From Desulfobacteraceae bacterium (GTDB lineage Bacteria; Desulfobacterota; Desulfobacteria; Desulfobacterales; UBA11574), in NCBI GenBank assembly GCA_029857875.1, contig JAOUGB010000091.1, positions 1 through 7,806 on the forward strand: a stretch of DNA of 7,806 bases, in the 5' to 3' direction. Shown here piece by piece: positions 5,834 through 7,806 of this stretch. Each line of letters begins with the position of its first letter. The first letter of the stretch is position 1. The notes beneath the pieces are model-generated. The model was not told the DNA's origin and ran no database searches. It saw nothing but the letters and a program-made list of their open reading frames with translations. A program made the position numbers and the translations under genes.

Positions 5834-6421
5834 TCAATGATGCCAACCACGATGATGGGCGTAAGGACGATGTCCGTAGTAATGAGGCCGATAATAACCA
5901 TGGTAGTATGGCCGCCCGAAGTAAAAGGAAAAGTTAGGGACAAACGGCCATCCCCACCATCCGTAGTAATAAGCAGGAGGCGGTGGAGGTGGATAATACT
6001 GGACCACCGGAGGTGGAGAAGTACAGACTTCTTCAACAGTTTCCTTTATCATCTTTCCGTTTTCCCAAACTCGTTTCCGCACTTGCTGACAATTGGCGTC
6101 GTTCGATCCCTCGGGGATGGCTTCAACGGCATGTCCGTTTTTATCATAATAAATGACAGGTTTGCCATACTGGGCTGCGTCTCTGGCTGCCTGATAATCC
6201 TGATCGATTGCATTGCCGACAAGGGCGCCAAGAATGGTTCCTGCGGCCAGTCCGATAAGGGTACCCTGAGTATTGCCCCCAATCGCCTGACCTATTAGAG
6301 CACCCATGCCGGCGCCTGTTACAGCCCCTGCCTGGGTATTGTATCGGTCAGGAGGATAGTGGGCGCATGAGAAAAGCAAAAAAGATAAAATAAGAGTTAA
6401 TATAACTATATGAATTTTCAT
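5834..6421 (-). CDS. Glycine-zipper outer-membrane-type lipoprotein
   Basis: This 195-residue protein has a lipoprotein signal peptide (hydrophobic VILTLILSFLLF, lipobox LFS-Cys19). Ala20 follows the cysteine, which does not suggest inner-membrane retention. Residues 31-72 form a glycine zipper with GxxxG-like spacing (AGAVTGAGMGALIGQAIGG, then GLAAGTILGALVGNAI), as in the YMGG/SlyB-like glycine-zipper families that pack helices in membranes. A polar middle (75-135) contains two cysteines. The C-terminal 60 residues are extremely rich in Tyr, Pro, His, Trp and Gly (PPPPPPAYYYGWWGWP, then repeated HYYGH/YHGYYRP). The start at 6421 is chosen over an ATG 12 codons upstream because AAGGA lies 7 bases before it and the signal peptide then begins properly. 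The role is probably structural or stress-related in the envelope. The His/Tyr-rich tail could bind metal or cell wall, which is speculation. Confidence 0.85.
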   Translation of the reverse strand: MKIHIVILTLILSFLLFSCAHYPPDRYNTQAGAVTGAGMGALIGQAIGGNTQGTLIGLAAGTILGALVGNAIDQDYQAARDAAQYGKPVIYYDKNGHAVEAIPEGSNDANCQQVRKRVWENGKMIKETVEEVCTSPPPVVQYYPPPPPPAYYYGWWGWPFVPNFSFYFGRPYYHGYYRPHYYGHRPYAHHRGWHH

Positions 6422-6565
6422 TAGTAAATCCTTATTTTGTGTTAACATAATGATCATTCTCTGGTGTAAAATCCTTTCTATCTCGCTTCTTTGTTTCGCA
6501 CACTTTCTCTCATTTAGACGGTCGAGGACAAAAATAGTTTACCGTACATGTTAAATGTTACCTCA

Positions 6566-6701
6566 AATGATCGTAAACAAAATTGGATTTTTTCTAAGTT
6601 TTATATCTCATTTATAGAAGAAATATGAAAATACATTGAAACCTAAAAAGTTGCTGATAAATTAAACTCATATTATATTCTCCAATTTGTTTGCGATCAT
6701 T
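6566..6701. repeat. 136-base element bounded by 21-22-base inverted repeats
   Basis: AATGATCGTAAACAAAATTG plus GA at 6566-6587 is the reverse complement of 6681-6701, apart from one substitution and one extra A. The 93 bases between the arms are AT-rich and non-coding. The size and ends resemble a miniature inverted-repeat element (MITE) without a transposase. No clear target-site duplication is visible, so a large stem-loop or paired regulator sites remain alternatives. Confidence 0.5.
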
Positions 6702-6707
6702 CAGGGA

Positions 6708-6736
6708 TGCACATAAAACTGTGCAAACATGCACAG
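6708..6736. promoter_or_regulatory. TGTGCA-type dyad, possible operator
   Basis: CTGTGCA (6719-6725) and TGCACAG (6730-6736) form a perfect 7-bp dyad with a 4-base spacer. A further ATGCACA at 6708-6714 repeats the half-site and can also pair with the central TGTGC. It lies within 10 bases of the inverted-repeat element. No T-run follows, so it is not a terminator. Confidence 0.35.
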
Positions 6737-6932
6737 AAAAATATGCAAGCCTTTAGATCTGTTTTTAAAAAAGCCAATAAAATCAATACAAGATAAATGG
6801 CATTGTTATTGCTATTTTATTTTGGTTTAACTTGTTTTATTTAAAAGATATCAGGTTAATAGGGAAATGCCTATGTGTCGTTCAGTAGAGGTGTAGTACA
6901 CTGTGGCATGTTTAAGCCGCAAATATAACTCA

Positions 6933-6961
6933 TTGAAATTAAATTGTAATTGTGGTATGTA
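6933..6961 (+). promoter_or_regulatory. Weak candidate promoter of the DUF4405 gene
   Basis: TTGAAA (6933-6938) and TATGTA (6956-6961) are 17 bases apart, and a TGG before the second box resembles an extended -10. Transcription would begin near 6968, just before the palindrome at 6978-7008 and about 100 bases before the gene. Confidence 0.3.
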
Positions 6962-6977
6962 AAAAAAAGAAATCGAG

Positions 6978-7008
6978 AACTTGAGGAGCCAATTTGGCAC
7001 CTCAAGTT
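6978..7008. promoter_or_regulatory. 31-base near-perfect palindrome in the DUF4405 leader
   Basis: AACTTGAGG (6978-6986) and CCTCAAGTT (7000-7008) flank GCCAA (6988-6992) and TTGGC (6994-6998). The symmetry is broken only by an A-A mismatch on each side and the central T. In RNA this would be a very stable hairpin. No T tract follows it rightward. Leftward, an 8-base T run comes about 9 bases after it. It sits 61 bases before the TTG start, so it may be a leader hairpin, an operator or a leftward terminator. Confidence 0.55.
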
Positions 7009-7069
7009 GGAGTGGTACTCGCTACCGATCGCTGGCTTTTACTGAACAAGGTGTGGAAAGGAAAACAAT

Positions 7070-7414
7070 TTGAAAAAGAACACACTTAAATATCTCATTA
7101 ATGTAACGCTTTTTATCGACATGACGTCGATAGCGGTTTTGGGTTTTCTCTTGGGATTTGTAATTCCAAAAGGACAGGGCCATCTTTCTCAAAAATATTT
7201 TCTCGGACTGCACCGTCATGACTGGGCAGACATTCATCTTTATCTAGCGCTTTTACTTCTACCACTTTTAGTCTTCCATGTCTGGTTTAACTGGACATGG
7301 GTCATTCAATCGACCAAACGTTACTTTGGGAGTCATTGGAAGAATTTCCTCTGGGCCATTTCTTTTGCCTGGATCATTGTATTGATTGTCGGATGGTTTG
7401 CGGTAAAATTTTGA
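7070..7414 (+). CDS. DUF4405 (flavinylation-associated cytochrome) membrane protein
   Basis: This 114-residue inner-membrane protein has three predicted helices at about 9-32, 54-77 and 93-112. The family hallmark is the stretch LGLHRHDWADIHLYLALLLL (45-64), with His48, His50 and His56, followed by His70 in FHVWFNW. These are candidate heme ligands in a small b-type-cytochrome-like bundle. PF14358 (DUF4405) is, as I recall, linked to extracytosolic flavin electron transfer, but no flavin-transfer gene is in view, so the redox partner is unknown. The start is a TTG at 7070, supported by AAAGGA 7-8 bases upstream and by the normal Lys-rich N-terminus MKKNTLKYL. The only later ATG (codon 18) would delete half the first helix. 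The gene appears to stand alone. Confidence 0.85.
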   Translation: MKKNTLKYLINVTLFIDMTSIAVLGFLLGFVIPKGQGHLSQKYFLGLHRHDWADIHLYLALLLLPLLVFHVWFNWTWVIQSTKRYFGSHWKNFLWAISFAWIIVLIVGWFAVKF

Positions 7415-7806
7415 AGCATTTCACATTTGGATAATGAGAGGGAAGAAACTTTTATACTTTAAGAAGTGTTCCGGAAGTCTCGCACAGAGACGGAATAATA
7501 TCAACGTCTCAAAAAATGCCAGACTTGAGATAAGGAATCGATATCTCAAAAGCATAATTTCCGTTTAACATAGAATATATCCAGAAGAGATCACACGAAT
7601 CGGACCTGTTTTAATTCTTGATTTTCTATAAAATAGCTTAGGATAAACAGCATTATATTTATAAGCCCATAAACATATTTATTTCTTTTTGTTTTGGATA
7701 AATTAGGGTGTAAAATATGACCTAAATTGAGCGATTTTCAAGTTTGCCGAAGATACAAGGAAGATGTCGTTTCGCTATAGTCGCCTATTCGGAACGGCAT
7801 CTGACG
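7415..7806. other. AT-rich downstream region without a supported gene
   Basis: No gene is seen in these 392 bases. Small hairpins are present: GTCTC/GAGAC near 7477-7491, inside a TTCC/GGAA pair, and GAGATA/TATCTC near 7526-7546. Neither is followed by a T-run, so no terminator is called for the DUF4405 gene. The last 70 bases, from about 7737, switch abruptly to GC-richer, non-AT sequence that may be the start of a dispersed repeat or mobile element cut by the window edge. Confidence 0.4.

Larger units (their letters stand above)
6458..7069. other. 612-base AT-rich spacer upstream of the DUF4405 gene
   Basis: No gene is supported here on either strand; frames are short and AT-rich. The spacer lies between divergently oriented genes (lipoprotein leftward, DUF4405 rightward). 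It holds the inverted-repeat element, the TGTGCA dyad, a candidate promoter and the 31-base palindrome listed separately. Confidence 0.5.

Noticed and set aside
5743..6298. Frames overlapping the glycine-zipper lipoprotein on both strands
   Set aside because: These are His/Arg/Ile-rich shadows of the lipoprotein gene, whose signal peptide, lipobox and zipper make its frame certain.
7022..7237. Leftward 71-residue frame antisense to the DUF4405 gene
   Set aside because: It overlaps a well-supported membrane protein gene and has no features of its own.
1..7806. CRISPR arrays, tRNA or rRNA genes
   Set aside because: No regularly spaced direct repeats, no cloverleaf with a TTCGANNC-type arm, and no rRNA-like conserved stretches were found on reading the window.

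Overview
The window looks like chromosomal DNA of a Gram-negative anaerobe, most likely a sulfate-reducing member of the Desulfobacterota (Desulfobacteraceae-like). This is an inference. It rests on a secreted parvulin-type isomerase, an outer-membrane-type lipoprotein, a DUF4405 membrane protein with conserved histidines, moderate-to-low GC content, long AT-rich spacers, and a cobalamin-riboswitch/radical SAM peptide cassette of a kind I remember from Desulfobacterium-like genomes and some clostridia. No sequence search was possible.

Region 1-980: a complete HU-type nucleoid protein gene with its own terminator, followed by a small gene of unknown function (453-860) that ends in a second intrinsic terminator.

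Region 1219-3074 is the most interesting part. A consensus -35 box precedes a clear cobalamin riboswitch aptamer (about 1271-1440) and a transcription terminator (1472-1511). Next come a 34-codon gene with a strong ribosome binding site (1554-1658) and, 12 bases later, a 467-residue radical SAM/SPASM enzyme (1671-3074). This reads as a RiPP precursor plus its maturase, controlled by vitamin B12 instead of the usual B12 transport or synthesis genes. I believe it matches the TIGRFAM/NCBI families named CbpA (modified peptide precursor) and CbpB (peptide-modifying radical SAM enzyme). The modification and the role of the product are, as far as I know, not established. A 12-base inverted repeat flanks the two genes.

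Region 3338-6457: a leftward SurA/PpiC-like periplasmic isomerase gene, a 730-base spacer holding a probable dispersed repeat, a rightward TPR-repeat protein with a signal peptide and C-terminal membrane segment, and a convergent leftward glycine-zipper lipoprotein gene. The last two share a back-to-back terminator region. Together they suggest ordinary envelope functions.

Region 6458-7806: an AT-rich spacer with a 136-base element bounded by 21-22-base inverted repeats, a TGTGCA-type dyad and a 31-base palindrome. These lie upstream of a small three-helix DUF4405 (flavinylation-associated cytochrome) gene that starts at TTG. The last 390 bases hold no gene that I can support and end in what may be the edge of another repeat.
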